The notes beneath the pieces were generated by a model. That model saw only the letters and a list, made by a program, of their open reading frames with translations, was not told the origin of the DNA and searched no databases. Positions 16,018 through 25,322 of a stretch of 64,000 nt of DNA are shown one piece after another (position 1 is the first letter of the stretch; each line of letters starts with the position of its first letter). The position numbers and the translations under genes are program-made. The stretch covers positions 62,001 through 126,000 of the forward strand of contig JAPLOF010000048.1 of assembly GCA_026692665.1 (NCBI GenBank), in the 5' to 3' direction. The DNA comes from Planctomycetota bacterium (GTDB lineage Bacteria; Planctomycetota; UBA1135; GCA-002686595).

Positions 16018-17381
16018 CGGGACTCCTCCTCGTTCACGTGCGCCGGGTCGCGCAGCACGATGCGCACCGGGATCTCGGGGAAGGGCAGTTCGTCGCGGAT
16101 CCGATTCTGCAGGTAGCGGATCGAATCCTTGTTCAAGAGGTTCTTGTCGTTCACGAACAGCACGAACGTCGGCGGCCGCACCTCGGCTTGCGTCGCGTAG
16201 CGGATGCGCACGGCGTGACCGCCCGCCGAAGGCCCGCGGCCTTCGAGCGCCTTCTGGAGCACGCGGTTCAGCTCGCCCGTGGAGACGCGCCGTTGGGCCT
16301 GGTCGAAGAGCTCCAGCGCGAGGTCGAGCGTCTCGTCGATGCCCTTGCCGTCGCGCGCCGACAGGAACGAGATGGGCGCGAAGTCGAGCTGGGGCATCTC
16401 CGCGTCGATGTACTTGCGGAACTCCTCGGGCGTGTAGCCCACGGCGAGGTCCCACTTGTTCGCGCCGAGGATCACGGGCTTGTGGTGGTCGAGGCAATAG
16501 CGCGCGAGGTCCTTGTCGATGCCCGAGATGGGCTTCGTGACGTCGAAGAGCAGCACGACGACGTCCGCGCGGCGCATCGAGCGGTGCGAGCGCGCGTCCG
16601 AGTAGAACTCGATCGCGTCCTGGATCGAGCGCTTGCGCCGGACGCCGGCCGTGTCGATCGCGACGAAGGCCTTGCCGTCGCGCTCGAACAGCACGTCGAC
16701 CGAGTCGCGGGTCGTGCCCGGGATCTCGGACACGATCATGCGCTCCTCGTGCGCCAGGCCGTTGATGAACGTCGACTTGCCCGCGTTGCGCTGGCCGACG
16801 ACGGCGAGGCGCATGACCGGGGTCAGGATCGGCTCGGCGTCCGCGTCCTCGGGCGGCAGGAGCTCGAGGATGCGCTCGTAGAGGTCGTCGAGTCCCTCGC
16901 CGTTCTGGGCGCTGATCGCGTACGGGCCGTCGGAAACCCCGAAGCGGTGGAACTCGCCGGCATCCCATTGGCGCGAGCGGCCCTCGGCCTTGTTGGCCAC
17001 GAGGATCAGGGGGCGCTTGATGCCGCGCATCCGGCGCGAGACCTCCTCGTCGAGCGGGGTGATGCCCTCGCGCGCGTCGACGAGCCACAGGACGATGTCG
17101 GACGTCGCGATCGCGCGCCGGATCTGCTCCTCGACCAGCGACTCGAGGTCGTCGCGGTCGACGATGCCGATGCCGCCCGTGTCGACGACCTCGATCCAGC
17201 GCTTCCCGCGCGCGGTGCGCAGCTCGGCCGGCACGGCGACCCGGTCGCGGGTCACGCCGGCGGTGGGCTCGACGATGGACACGCGGCTCCCGCACATGCG
17301 GTTCGTGAGCGTCGACTTGCCCACGTTGGGCCGGCCGACGATCACGACGCGCGGCAGTCGTCTTCCGGTCTCTGTGGTCAT
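16014..17381 (-). CDS. der: Ribosome-assembly GTPase Der (EngA)
   Basis: Essential double GTPase acting in 50S subunit maturation. Both G domains are complete: first GRPNVGKST (about residues 16-24), DTGGIG and NKAE; second GQRNAGKST, DTAGVR and NKWD. A C-terminal KH-like domain follows, ending in ELPFPEIPVRIVLR. From the ATG at 17381 the protein has 455 residues, the family norm; an upstream ATG at 17435 would add 18 residues without similarity. Divergent from the MFS gene across 83 nt. Confidence 0.97.
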   Translation of the reverse strand: MTTETGRRLPRVVIVGRPNVGKSTLTNRMCGSRVSIVEPTAGVTRDRVAVPAELRTARGKRWIEVVDTGGIGIVDRDDLESLVEEQIRRAIATSDIVLWLVDAREGITPLDEEVSRRMRGIKRPLILVANKAEGRSRQWDAGEFHRFGVSDGPYAISAQNGEGLDDLYERILELLPPEDADAEPILTPVMRLAVVGQRNAGKSTFINGLAHEERMIVSEIPGTTRDSVDVLFERDGKAFVAIDTAGVRRKRSIQDAIEFYSDARSHRSMRRADVVVLLFDVTKPISGIDKDLARYCLDHHKPVILGANKWDLAVGYTPEEFRKYIDAEMPQLDFAPISFLSARDGKGIDETLDLALELFDQAQRRVSTGELNRVLQKALEGRGPSAGGHAVRIRYATQAEVRPPTFVLFVNDKNLLNKDSIRYLQNRIRDELPFPEIPVRIVLRDPAHVNEEESR

Positions 17382-17464
17382 GGATCCCGTTCCGAGGGGC
17401 GAACAGGGTACGGGCGAGGTGCCTCGCCCGTCCAACGCCGCCGCGTTAGGCTCGGCGCGTTCGC

Positions 17465-18760
17465 ATGCCGACCGACAGCCGCCCTGCCCGCCCGTGGACG
17501 TTCGTGCCCGGGCTCTACGTCCTGCAGGGCATGCCGTACTTCGCGGTCCAGGCCGCGTCGAACACGTTCCTGACCGCGATGGGCGCTCCGCCCTCGGTCG
17601 TGGGCCGCTGGAGCAGCGATCTGACGCTCCCGTGGATGTTGAAGCCCCTGTGGAGCCCGCTGATCGACCTCTACGGCACGAAACGACGCTGGCTCGTCGG
17701 AGCCTCGTGCGCGGTCCTGCTCGGAATGCTCGGGGTCGCGTGGGCGACCGGTCGCGAGAGCTACCTGGAGTGGACGGTGGCCGCCTGCCTCATGCTCGCG
17801 TTCGCGTCGGCCACCTACGACGTCGCCTGCGACGGGTACTACATGCTGGCGCTCGGCAAGCGCGAGCAGGAGGCCTTCGTCGGCGTGCGCAACGCGTGCT
17901 ACCGGCTCGGACGCATCCTGGTCACGGGCGGCGTCGTCGCCCTCGCGGGTGAGCTGCAACGGACTCCCGGCGAGCATCCGCTCGCCCGGGGATTCGCGCG
18001 CGCCGAAGCCTGGGGCACGGCGTTCGCGATCGGCGCCGCCGTGTACGCGGCGGGCGCGATCGCGATCGCGCTGTTCGCGCCGCGGCCGGTCGCCGACGGA
18101 TCGGTGCGCGGCGCGAGCGGGTCCATCCCGATCGGCGCGATGCTGCGCGAGTACGCGGACCGCCCGCGGTTCGCCGCGATCCTCGCGTTCCTCCTGCTGT
18201 ACCGGTTCGCGGAGTCCATGCTGACCCCGATGATCAGTCCGTTCCTGCTGCGTGCCCGGGAAACGGGCGGACTCGGGCTGATCGAGACGCAGGTCGGCTG
18301 GATCTATGGCACCATCGGAGTCGTGGCCCTGCTCGTCGGCGGCATCAGCGGCGGCTGGCTCGTCTCCCGCCTCGGGCTCGCGCGCATGCTCTGGCCGATG
18401 GCGCTCGCCATGCACGCGCCGAACCTCCTGTACGCCTGGGCCGCCCACGCGCAGCCGGGTCCGGTCGCCACGTCGTGCGTCGTCGGCATCGAGCAACTCG
18501 GCTACGGCTTCGGCTTCTCGGCCTACATGGTCTTCGTGCTGCAGTTGGCGCGCACGTCGCGCTTCGCCACGACGCACTACGCGATCTCGACCGGGATCAT
18601 GGGGCTGTCGGCGTGGCTGGCCGGCCGCTGGAGCGGTACACTGGTCGAAACGCTCGGTTTCGAGCGGTTCTTCTGGCTCGTCTGCGCGCTGGGAGTGGCT
18701 GGACTCGCGACGCTCCCCTTCATCCCCCGCCTCGAGGATCGGACTGCGCAGACGCGCTGA
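17465..18760 (+). CDS. PAT-family MFS transporter (AmpG/acetyl-CoA transporter-like)
   Basis: A 431-residue integral membrane protein with about 12 hydrophobic segments. The N-terminal signature LYVLQGMPYFAVQAASNTFL and SSDLTLPWMLKPLWSPLIDL is that of the peptide/acetyl-CoA (PAT) group of the major facilitator superfamily. That group includes AmpG muropeptide permeases and the acetyl-CoA transporter SLC33A1. The substrate cannot be read from sequence. The stop is only nine bases before the MBOAT acyltransferase start, so the two are surely co-transcribed; that pairing makes an acyl donor at least as plausible as a muropeptide. Confidence 0.88.
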   Translation: MPTDSRPARPWTFVPGLYVLQGMPYFAVQAASNTFLTAMGAPPSVVGRWSSDLTLPWMLKPLWSPLIDLYGTKRRWLVGASCAVLLGMLGVAWATGRESYLEWTVAACLMLAFASATYDVACDGYYMLALGKREQEAFVGVRNACYRLGRILVTGGVVALAGELQRTPGEHPLARGFARAEAWGTAFAIGAAVYAAGAIAIALFAPRPVADGSVRGASGSIPIGAMLREYADRPRFAAILAFLLLYRFAESMLTPMISPFLLRARETGGLGLIETQVGWIYGTIGVVALLVGGISGGWLVSRLGLARMLWPMALAMHAPNLLYAWAAHAQPGPVATSCVVGIEQLGYGFGFSAYMVFVLQLARTSRFATTHYAISTGIMGLSAWLAGRWSGTLVETLGFERFFWLVCALGVAGLATLPFIPRLEDRTAQTR

Positions 18761-18769
18761 GACACGCCG

Positions 18770-20308
18770 ATGCTGTTCAGCTCCCCCATCTTCGTCTTCG
18801 CGTTCCTGCCGATCGTCCTGGCGGTGTACTTCATCGCGCCGAAGTTCGTCCGCAACACGTGGCTGCTCGCGACGAGCCTCGTCTTCTACGCCTGGGAGGA
18901 GCCGGTCGTCGCGCTCGTGATGCTGGTCTCGATCGCGATGAACTACGCGTTCGGACTGTGGGTCGATCGGGAGCGCGACACGCCGCGCGGCAAGCCGGTC
19001 GTCGCCGTCGCGGTCGCGGCGAACCTCGGCCTGCTCCTGGTCTTCAAGTACGCCGACTGGCTGTGGCACGGGGCGGGCGTCGCGCTGGCCGCGCTCGGCC
19101 TGCTCGACTCCGGGCTCGCCTCGCTGGGGAGCCACGTGCCCACGGGGTCCTGGGTCCGGGACGCGTTCCTCAACCCGGACGACTCGATCCGGCTGCCCAT
19201 CGGCATCTCGTTCTTCACGTTCCAGGCCTTCAGCTACGTGATCGACGTGTACCGCCGCGATGCGCCGGTGCAGAAGAACCCGCTCGACATCGCGCTGTAC
19301 GTGGCGTTCTTCCCGCAGCTGATCGCGGGCCCGATCGTGCGCTACCTCGACGTGGCCGAGCAGATCGTGCACCGCGTGATCACGCTCGAGGGCTTCGCCT
19401 ACGGCGCGCGGCGCTTCGTGGTCGGGCTCGCGAAGAAGATGCTCGTCGCGGACCTGTGCGCCTCCGCGGCCGACAAGATCTTCGCCTTGCCGCCCGATCA
19501 GCTCACGCCGGCCCTGGCCTGGCTCGGCGTGGTCACCTACACGCTGCAGATCTACTTCGACTTCTCGGGCTACTCGGACATGGCCATCGGCCTGGGCCAC
19601 CTGTTCGGGTTCAAGTTCCTCGAGAACTTCCGCCACCCCTACGTCGCGCGCTCGATCACCGATTTCTGGCGGCGCTGGCACATGTCGCTCTCGACCTGGT
19701 TCCGCGACTACCTGTACATCCCGCTGGGTGGCAACCGCGGCAGCCCCGGTCGCACGTACGCGAACCTCCTGATCGTGTTCCTCCTGTGCGGCCTCTGGCA
19801 CGGCGCGAGCCTCACGTTCGTGGCCTGGGGCGCGTACCACGGGCTCTTCCTCGTCCTCGAGCGGATCGGACTGGGCGCCTGGCTGGATCGGCGCGGATCG
19901 TGGCTGCGTCACGTCTACGTGATGATCGTCGTCATGGTCGGCTGGGTCTTCTTCCGAGCCAACACCTTCTACGAGGCGACCTGCTTCCTGAAGGCGATGG
20001 TGGGGATCCAGGACGGCTCGCAGCTCATCGACCTGGGCACGACGATCGTGTCGGCGGACAAGCTGAATCCGGTCGGACTGTTCGCCGACGCGCGCACGTG
20101 GATCGCGATCGCGGCCGGCGTCGTCGGCTCGACGCCGTGGCTCCCCGCGCTCGGGGCCTGGACGAAGACCCTCTGGGAATCGGGCCGGGTGCGGACCGCG
20201 ACGCTGGTCGAGAGCGCGGGCCTCGCGGCACTGGCCCTCCTGTTCGTCCTGTGCGCGATGGAGCTCGCGGCGGGCTCGTACAGCCCGTTCATCTACTTCC
20301 GCTTCTGA
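18770..20308 (+). CDS. MBOAT-family O-acyltransferase (AlgI-like)
   Basis: A 512-residue multi-pass membrane acyltransferase. It opens MLFSSPIFVFAFLPIVLAVY, the AlgI/DltB-type start, and has DFSGYSDMAIGLG, SITDFWRRWHMSLSTWFRDY with the first conserved His, and LCGLWHGASLTFVAWGAYHG containing the presumed catalytic His344. In AlgI-type systems the MBOAT protein moves acyl groups across the membrane onto an extracellular acceptor through an AlgX/AlgJ-like (SGNH) partner. No such partner gene is adjacent here. It forms an operon with the PAT transporter. Confidence 0.92.
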   Translation: MLFSSPIFVFAFLPIVLAVYFIAPKFVRNTWLLATSLVFYAWEEPVVALVMLVSIAMNYAFGLWVDRERDTPRGKPVVAVAVAANLGLLLVFKYADWLWHGAGVALAALGLLDSGLASLGSHVPTGSWVRDAFLNPDDSIRLPIGISFFTFQAFSYVIDVYRRDAPVQKNPLDIALYVAFFPQLIAGPIVRYLDVAEQIVHRVITLEGFAYGARRFVVGLAKKMLVADLCASAADKIFALPPDQLTPALAWLGVVTYTLQIYFDFSGYSDMAIGLGHLFGFKFLENFRHPYVARSITDFWRRWHMSLSTWFRDYLYIPLGGNRGSPGRTYANLLIVFLLCGLWHGASLTFVAWGAYHGLFLVLERIGLGAWLDRRGSWLRHVYVMIVVMVGWVFFRANTFYEATCFLKAMVGIQDGSQLIDLGTTIVSADKLNPVGLFADARTWIAIAAGVVGSTPWLPALGAWTKTLWESGRVRTATLVESAGLAALALLFVLCAMELAAGSYSPFIYFRF

Positions 20309-20339
20309 GAGGCCGTGAAGAAATCGAGCCTACGGCCTC
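20309..20339. terminator. Hairpin between convergent MBOAT and queE genes
   Basis: GAGGCCGT (20309-20316) pairs perfectly with ACGGCCTC (20332-20339) around a 15-nt loop, directly after the MBOAT stop codon. There is no T-tract on either side, so it is at best a weak or Rho-assisted terminator. Confidence 0.35.
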
Positions 20340-20401
20340 GCAGATCCTGGTGGCGCCGCTTCGCGTCGCGTCGCCTGGGAATTCTCCACAGGCTCTGAGC
20401 G

Positions 20402-21211
20402 TCAGGGCAGCCGCAGCAGGCGGTGCACCTGCGGCACCACGCGCACGTCGAGGTCGCGATCGCCCGCGAGCTCGGCCACCGCCAGCACGAGTTCCATCGG
20501 CGGCGCGGCGACACCGCCGACCGGCGTGGCCGGCGTGAGGATCACGCGCAGGTTCGGGGCACAGTCCTCGACCTCGTCGAGGAGCGGCGCGAAGTCCTGC
20601 AGCGCCCGATCGCCCGAGACGACGATCTTGCCGCAGGCGTCGCGGTCGGCGACGAGGGCCAGCGAGGCGCGCCGCGCCGCGCGCCACTCCGCCCGCGTGC
20701 TCGGGGAGCGCTCGTCGGTCCCCGCGTCCGGGACCTCCTCGGGCGGGTCGAGGTCCAGATCGGGCTTCAGGTCCAGGCTGACGTGATCGACCTTGTCGAT
20801 CACGCGCGACAGCGTGCGCGGGTGCGCGCCGCCCGTCTCGAGATGGATGCGCCGCGAGCCCACCATCGCCCGCAATCCGAGCAGGAACTCGGGCCACAGC
20901 AGCGGCTCTCCGCCGGTCACGCTGACCGTGCGCTGCGCGCCCGGCTCGCATTCGGCGACCCAGCAGGCGGCCTGGAACGGCGAGGTCCAGACGGATTCGC
21001 GGCGCGCCGGCCCGCGCGCCGGATCGATCCGAGCCGTCTGGTCCGCCGCGAGACGCCACGATCCCGGCGTGTCGCACCAACGGCAACGCAGCGGGCAGCC
21101 GCGCAGCCGCAGGAACACCTGCGGCTCGCCCACGTAGCTCCCCTCGCCCTGGATCGAGGCGAAGACCTCGAGCACCGGGGCGGCGTTCGACGCCGCGCCG
21201 GCGCGGGTCAC
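20402..21211 (-). CDS. queE: 7-carboxy-7-deazaguanine synthase QueE-like radical SAM enzyme
   Basis: Radical SAM enzyme of the queuosine/7-deazaguanine pathway, converting 6-carboxytetrahydropterin to 7-carboxy-7-deazaguanine. Visible are the substrate motif SIQGEGSYVGEP, the iron-sulphur motif CPLRCRWC (Cys39, 43, 46) followed by DTPGSW, and VSVTGGEPLLWPEFL. The C-terminal half is longer than in minimal QueE proteins (269 residues). No queC, queD or folE is nearby. The GTG start overlaps the stop of the small basic protein gene (GTGA), an unusual but clear coupling. Confidence 0.88.
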   Translation of the reverse strand: MTRAGAASNAAPVLEVFASIQGEGSYVGEPQVFLRLRGCPLRCRWCDTPGSWRLAADQTARIDPARGPARRESVWTSPFQAACWVAECEPGAQRTVSVTGGEPLLWPEFLLGLRAMVGSRRIHLETGGAHPRTLSRVIDKVDHVSLDLKPDLDLDPPEEVPDAGTDERSPSTRAEWRAARRASLALVADRDACGKIVVSGDRALQDFAPLLDEVEDCAPNLRVILTPATPVGGVAAPPMELVLAVAELAGDRDLDVRVVPQVHRLLRLP

Positions 21212-21531
21212 TTCTTCTTCGCCGGAGCGGCCGCCGCCTTGGCCGGCGCCGCGCCCTTCGCGGCCGGAGCCGCGGCCTTGCCCGCCGCCGCCGGCGCCGC
21301 ACCCTTCGCGGGCGCCGCGACCGAACCGCCGGCAGCCGGAGCGGCTTCCTTGGCCTTCTTCACGACCGCGACCTTGAAGCGCGTCCGCACCTTCGGGAGT
21401 CCGTGGACGATGCCGGTCTCGTCGCTGAACTTGCCGCTCTTCTTGAGGATCGCGAGGCGCTCGACGCGCGTGAACACGCTGCGCTCGCCCTTGAGGTTGT
21501 CGCCGACACGCAGACTGGAGTGGATGGACAT
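21208..21531 (-). CDS. Small basic protein, TIGR04137 type, with Ala/Pro/Lys tail
   Basis: A 107-residue basic protein. The first 50 residues, SIHSSLRVGDNLKGERSVFT then RVERLAILKKSGKF and GLPKVRTRFKV, match the small basic protein family described from Chlamydiae, Verrucomicrobia and Planctomycetes (TIGR04137). Its function is unknown; the family name links it loosely to rRNA loci. Residues about 60-107 are a low-complexity tail of A, P and K (KGAAPAKAAAAPAKKK at the end) like bacterial histone H1-like tails. The tail predicts nucleic-acid binding, which is inference. It is translationally coupled to queE. Confidence 0.85.
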   Translation of the reverse strand: MSIHSSLRVGDNLKGERSVFTRVERLAILKKSGKFSDETGIVHGLPKVRTRFKVAVVKKAKEAAPAAGGSVAAPAKGAAPAAAGKAAAPAAKGAAPAKAAAAPAKKK

Positions 21532-21625
21532 GGGTTTCGCTTTCTGTGGCTTCGTGCGCGCCGGTCAGCGCGTTCGGTTCGTGGTTCGCTGGGTGGTGAC
21601 GCGCGTCGCTCGCACTCGGCGCGCC

Positions 21626-22411
21626 TCAGCGCGCGAGCACGTCGTCGATCTCGTCGATGTAGGCATCGGAGAACGGCATCGTCTTGGAGGACTCGGGGTA
21701 TCGCAGCCGCCGCAGGTTGTCGCGCAGCGGAACGAGTTCTTCCTGGGTCGGCTTGGCGCTGGCGCACAACACGATCCCGCGCCCGTTGGCGAGCAGGATC
21801 GGGCTGCCGACCGGATAGCCGAACTTGACGAGCCAGCGGTACGCCTCGGTGGCGAGCGTGAGCCCCTGCTTGTCGTTCGGGTACTGGATCAGGCGCACCG
21901 TGTAGCGATTGCGCGCGTCGTAGAGCGCGGCGTCGTGCGGAGCGCGCGCGACTTCGGGAGTCGTCGCGGCCGGGGCCGGCGCGGGCTTCGGCGCTTCCGG
22001 CGCGGCGGCGACGTTGGCGGCCTGCACCGTCGGAGCGCCGGTCGCCGCCGAACGATCGCCGCGCATCATGAGGACGAGCACGAGCGTCGCGATCGTGAGA
22101 GCCAGGGCCAGGAAGAGGAGTCGTTCGCGGCGCGGAGCGCTCGGAGGCGCCGCGGGAGGCGCGATGCGCGTCGCCGCGGGCGGATCGACCGGCGGCCGCG
22201 GAGCGGCGACGGCCGGACGCACGGCGCCGCGCGCAGCGACGGTGGTCGGCGGCTCGCTCGCCGCGGCCGGTGCCGGAGGCCGCGCCGCGGGAGCCTCGGG
22301 CCCCGCACCCGGAGCCCGGGCAGCCCCCGACCCCGCGCCTCCCGCCGGCGGGGCGGGAACGTCGTGCGCTCGACGGAAAGCGTCGAGCAGGTTGGGGCGC
22401 CGGATGGGCAT
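21626..22411 (-). CDS. Single-pass membrane protein with Pro/Ala-rich cytoplasmic region
   Basis: A 261-residue protein from the ATG at 22411. Residues 1-95 are Pro/Ala-rich and probably disordered. One membrane segment (LLFLALALTIATLVLVLM) lies near residues 98-115, then a second Pro/Ala linker, and a C-terminal folded domain of about 95 residues starting YTVRLIQYPNDKQGLTLA and containing ILLANGRGIVLCASAKPTQE. Topology (disordered, membrane, linker, small domain) resembles SPOR-domain division proteins, and the end domain could be SPOR-like, but I cannot confirm it. An upstream ATG at 22510 adds 33 residues without recognisable content. Confidence 0.7.
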   Translation of the reverse strand: MPIRRPNLLDAFRRAHDVPAPPAGGAGSGAARAPGAGPEAPAARPPAPAAASEPPTTVAARGAVRPAVAAPRPPVDPPAATRIAPPAAPPSAPRRERLLFLALALTIATLVLVLMMRGDRSAATGAPTVQAANVAAAPEAPKPAPAPAATTPEVARAPHDAALYDARNRYTVRLIQYPNDKQGLTLATEAYRWLVKFGYPVGSPILLANGRGIVLCASAKPTQEELVPLRDNLRRLRYPESSKTMPFSDAYIDEIDDVLAR

Positions 22412-22533
22412 GGAGGGACCGCTGGCCGGGGGCCAGGCGGGGGGAAGAAGGTACGCGCGCCGGCCGGAGGGGTCAACGCGGGGGACGGTCCGGGCCTTCT
22501 TTCGCGGCATCCGAGCGGCTAGACACGGGCTCC

Positions 22534-24366
22534 GTGCGCGTCCGGGGCATCCTCCTTCTGAGCTTCCTCGCGGCCTGCGGCGAGCCCGCGGCGCCGCCGG
22601 CCGCGAGCAAGGCCGCCGGGCCGCCGCCCGCGCTCCCGTCCGGGACCGCGCCGCGCGTCGACGGCGCGCCGGCTGTCGGAGACCTGGTCGACGAGGCCGT
22701 TGCGCGGTGCGTCGACTACGTGAACGTGTCGGGATCCGCGGAGAAGCGCGTGATCCTCGAGGCGAACGGCGCCGGTGTCGCCGTCCTCGACCTCGGGAAC
22801 GATGGCGACCTCGACTTGGTGTTCGCGCAGGGCGCGGCGAAGGTCGACGCGACGAAACTCCCCCGCCCCGAAGTGTTCGAGAACGATGGCACGGGTCGGT
22901 TCACGCGTCGCGCGCTCGGGTCGAACTACTACGAGATGTGGACCACGGGCCTCGCGACCGGCGACGTGGACGGCGACGGCGACGACGACCTCGTGACGGG
23001 CGGCCTGTCGGGCATCGCGGTCTACCTGCAGGGACCGGACGGCGCGCTGTCGCTGAAACAGGGCGCGATCCCGACCGACTCGTTCCGGATCGTGCGCGAG
23101 AAGGGTCACGCGATGTCGTGGTTCACGAGCCTCGCTCTCTTCGACGCGGATCTCGACGGCATCCTCGACCTCTACGCCGGGCGCTACCTCGACCTCGATC
23201 CGATGAACCCGCCGATCGGGAAGCTCGGCGAGGGCCCGCTCGCCGTCCCGTGCACGTGGAAGGGCCAGCCCGTCTTCTGTGGGCCCGCCGGACTCGTCCC
23301 GCAGCCCGACGCGTTCTTCCGCGGCCGCGGCGACGGCACGTTCGAGGACGTGTCGAGCACGGCGCTGCCCGGCCACGTCGCCGGTTTCACGCTGGCCGTG
23401 CTGCCGTTCGACGCCGACGGCGACGGCGACACGGACGTCTTCGTCGCCAACGACACGTCGCCGAACCTCCTGCTCGTGAACGACGGCCGCGGCGTCTTCA
23501 CCGACGTCGCGCGCGCCGCCGGCGTCGCGCTCTCGTCCGAGGGCCGCATGCAGGCCGGCATGGGCGCCGCCGCGGGTGACGTGAACCGCGACGGCCTGCC
23601 CGACTTCGCGGTGACGAACTTCTCCGACGAGGCGACCGAGCTCTACTTCGGCGGCGCGCAGGGCTTCCGGCGGATGACGAACGCCTACGGGCTGATGCGC
23701 GAGACGCGCAGCCTCCTGTCTTGGAGCGTGCACCTCACGGACTTCGACGGCGACGGCTGGCTCGAGCTCTTCACCACGAACGGCCACGTCTACCCGCAGG
23801 CCGACGCGCCGCACACGGGCACGCGCTACGGACAACCGGCGACCTTGTGGAAGCTCGGGCCCGAACCGAAGGCCGTGCGCGTCGAGCCGCGCGCCGCGGA
23901 CTCGATCCTCGCCGCCGCGATCGGCGCGCGCGGCAGCGCGGTCGGCGACTTCGATCTCGACGGCGCGCCCGACGTCGTCCTGGCGCGGATCGACGCGCGC
24001 GCGGCGGTCGGCATGAACCGGACCGGCGCGGGCAACGCGCGGATCGCGCTGCGCCTGTTGGGGCCTGAAATCCCGACGGGCACGGCGCCGCGCACGCCGC
24101 GCGACGGCCACGGAGCGAAGGCGATCCTCGTCGTCGGCACGGGCGCGGACGAGCACGCCCTGCTCGCCGAGGTGCAGACGGCCGCGGGATTCCAGTCGGC
24201 GTCGACGCCCTGGCTGCACTTCGGCCTCGGCGCCTCGAAACGCTACGAGAAGCTGATCGTGCGCTGGCCCTCGGGCCGCGTCGAGGAGCTGCCCGGCGGC
24301 GAGGCCGGCGCGCGGATCACCGTGCGCGAAGGCCGCGGCATCGTGGCGCGCGAGGCGTTCCGATGA
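22534..24366 (+). CDS. CRTAC1-type lipoprotein with FG-GAP repeats and ASPIC/UnbV domain
   Basis: A 610-residue exported protein. From the GTG at 22534 the N terminus reads RVRGILLLSFLAACGEP, a lipoprotein signal with lipobox LAAC. The body is a calcium-binding beta propeller: the repeats LGNDGDLDLVFAQGA, DVDGDGDDDLVTGG, FDADGDGDTDVFVAND and DVNRDGLPDFAVTN are clear. The C-terminal 60 residues, with GFQSASTPWLHFGLGASKRY and VRWPSGRVEEL, are the ASPIC/UnbV module. Such proteins are abundant in Planctomycetes; their ligand is unknown. It overlaps the next gene by four bases (ATGA). Confidence 0.88.
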   Translation: MRVRGILLLSFLAACGEPAAPPAASKAAGPPPALPSGTAPRVDGAPAVGDLVDEAVARCVDYVNVSGSAEKRVILEANGAGVAVLDLGNDGDLDLVFAQGAAKVDATKLPRPEVFENDGTGRFTRRALGSNYYEMWTTGLATGDVDGDGDDDLVTGGLSGIAVYLQGPDGALSLKQGAIPTDSFRIVREKGHAMSWFTSLALFDADLDGILDLYAGRYLDLDPMNPPIGKLGEGPLAVPCTWKGQPVFCGPAGLVPQPDAFFRGRGDGTFEDVSSTALPGHVAGFTLAVLPFDADGDGDTDVFVANDTSPNLLLVNDGRGVFTDVARAAGVALSSEGRMQAGMGAAAGDVNRDGLPDFAVTNFSDEATELYFGGAQGFRRMTNAYGLMRETRSLLSWSVHLTDFDGDGWLELFTTNGHVYPQADAPHTGTRYGQPATLWKLGPEPKAVRVEPRAADSILAAAIGARGSAVGDFDLDGAPDVVLARIDARAAVGMNRTGAGNARIALRLLGPEIPTGTAPRTPRDGHGAKAILVVGTGADEHALLAEVQTAAGFQSASTPWLHFGLGASKRYEKLIVRWPSGRVEELPGGEAGARITVREGRGIVAREAFR

Positions 24367-25322
24367 TCGCGGCGCTGCTCCTGGTCGCGTCGTTCGCCAT
24401 CCAGGCCGCGTCGCAGGCGGAGCGGCCCGTGGCCGACGTGCCGGCGCTGCGCGCGGCGTGGCGCGAGTCGCTCGAGCTCGACGTGCCGGGCGAGATCCTC
24501 TCCGCCGGTGCGTGGATCGAACGCGAGGCGGACGCGGACGCCGAGCTCACCGCCTTGTACGCGCGCGCGCTGCACGCGGCGGGCGAGGACGTGCGCGCCG
24601 CGCAGCTCCTCGCGCGCGGCGAATCAGCGCCGCTCGTCCTGGCCGCGGCACGGATCGCGCTCGACGGCGACGAGATCGCGCGGGCCGCGAGCCTGCTCGC
24701 CGCCCCGGGTGGCGCCGCCACGGCGACGCCTCGTTTTCCCGACGATCCCGAATGCTGGCTCCTGCTCGGCCGCGCGGAGGCGCGCGCCGGCCGGCTCGCG
24801 CGCGCGGAGGCGAACCTCGTCGAGTTCGTGAAGCGCGCGCCGTGGCACGTCGAGGCGCCGCAGGCCTGGTTCCTGCTGGTCGATGCCGCGCGCGCGCGCG
24901 GCGACGCGCCGGAAGCGCTGCGCCGCGAGGAGTCGCGCGCGAAGAGCGCGGAGTGGCAGGCCTTCTACCGCGCGCGCCGGCTGCAGGTGCGCGCGAGCCC
25001 CGCGGAGCCGCTGCCGCGCTACGGCCTCGCGCAGCTGTGGCTCGCGGCCGGCGAACTGGCGAGCGCGCAGCGCGAGGTCGAGCGCGCGCTCGTACTCGAT
25101 CCGCGCTTCTGCCGCGGCCTCGAACTGGACGCCGAGATCACGCGACGCCGGGGCGACGCCGAGCGCGCGCGAACGCGCTGCGCCGCCGCGCTCGAGTGCG
25201 ATCCGAAGCTGGTCGAAGTCCACCTCACGCTGGCCCGCCTCGCGCGCGACGCGGGCGACGCCGAGGGCAGCGCGCGCGAGCTGGCGCGCTATCGCGAGTT
25301 GGGCGGGACGAAGGACCCCTGA
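24363..25322 (+). CDS. Tetratricopeptide-repeat secreted protein
   Basis: A 319-residue protein with an N-terminal signal (ALLLVASFAIQAASQ) and Ala/Arg-rich helical repeats of about 34 residues, for example WLLLGRAEARAGRLARAEAN and YGLAQLWLAAGELASAQREV, typical of TPRs. It shares an ATGA overlap with the CRTAC1-type gene and is probably its partner on the outer face of the membrane. No enzymatic motif. Confidence 0.8.
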   Translation: MIAALLLVASFAIQAASQAERPVADVPALRAAWRESLELDVPGEILSAGAWIEREADADAELTALYARALHAAGEDVRAAQLLARGESAPLVLAAARIALDGDEIARAASLLAAPGGAATATPRFPDDPECWLLLGRAEARAGRLARAEANLVEFVKRAPWHVEAPQAWFLLVDAARARGDAPEALRREESRAKSAEWQAFYRARRLQVRASPAEPLPRYGLAQLWLAAGELASAQREVERALVLDPRFCRGLELDAEITRRRGDAERARTRCAAALECDPKLVEVHLTLARLARDAGDAEGSARELARYRELGGTKDP

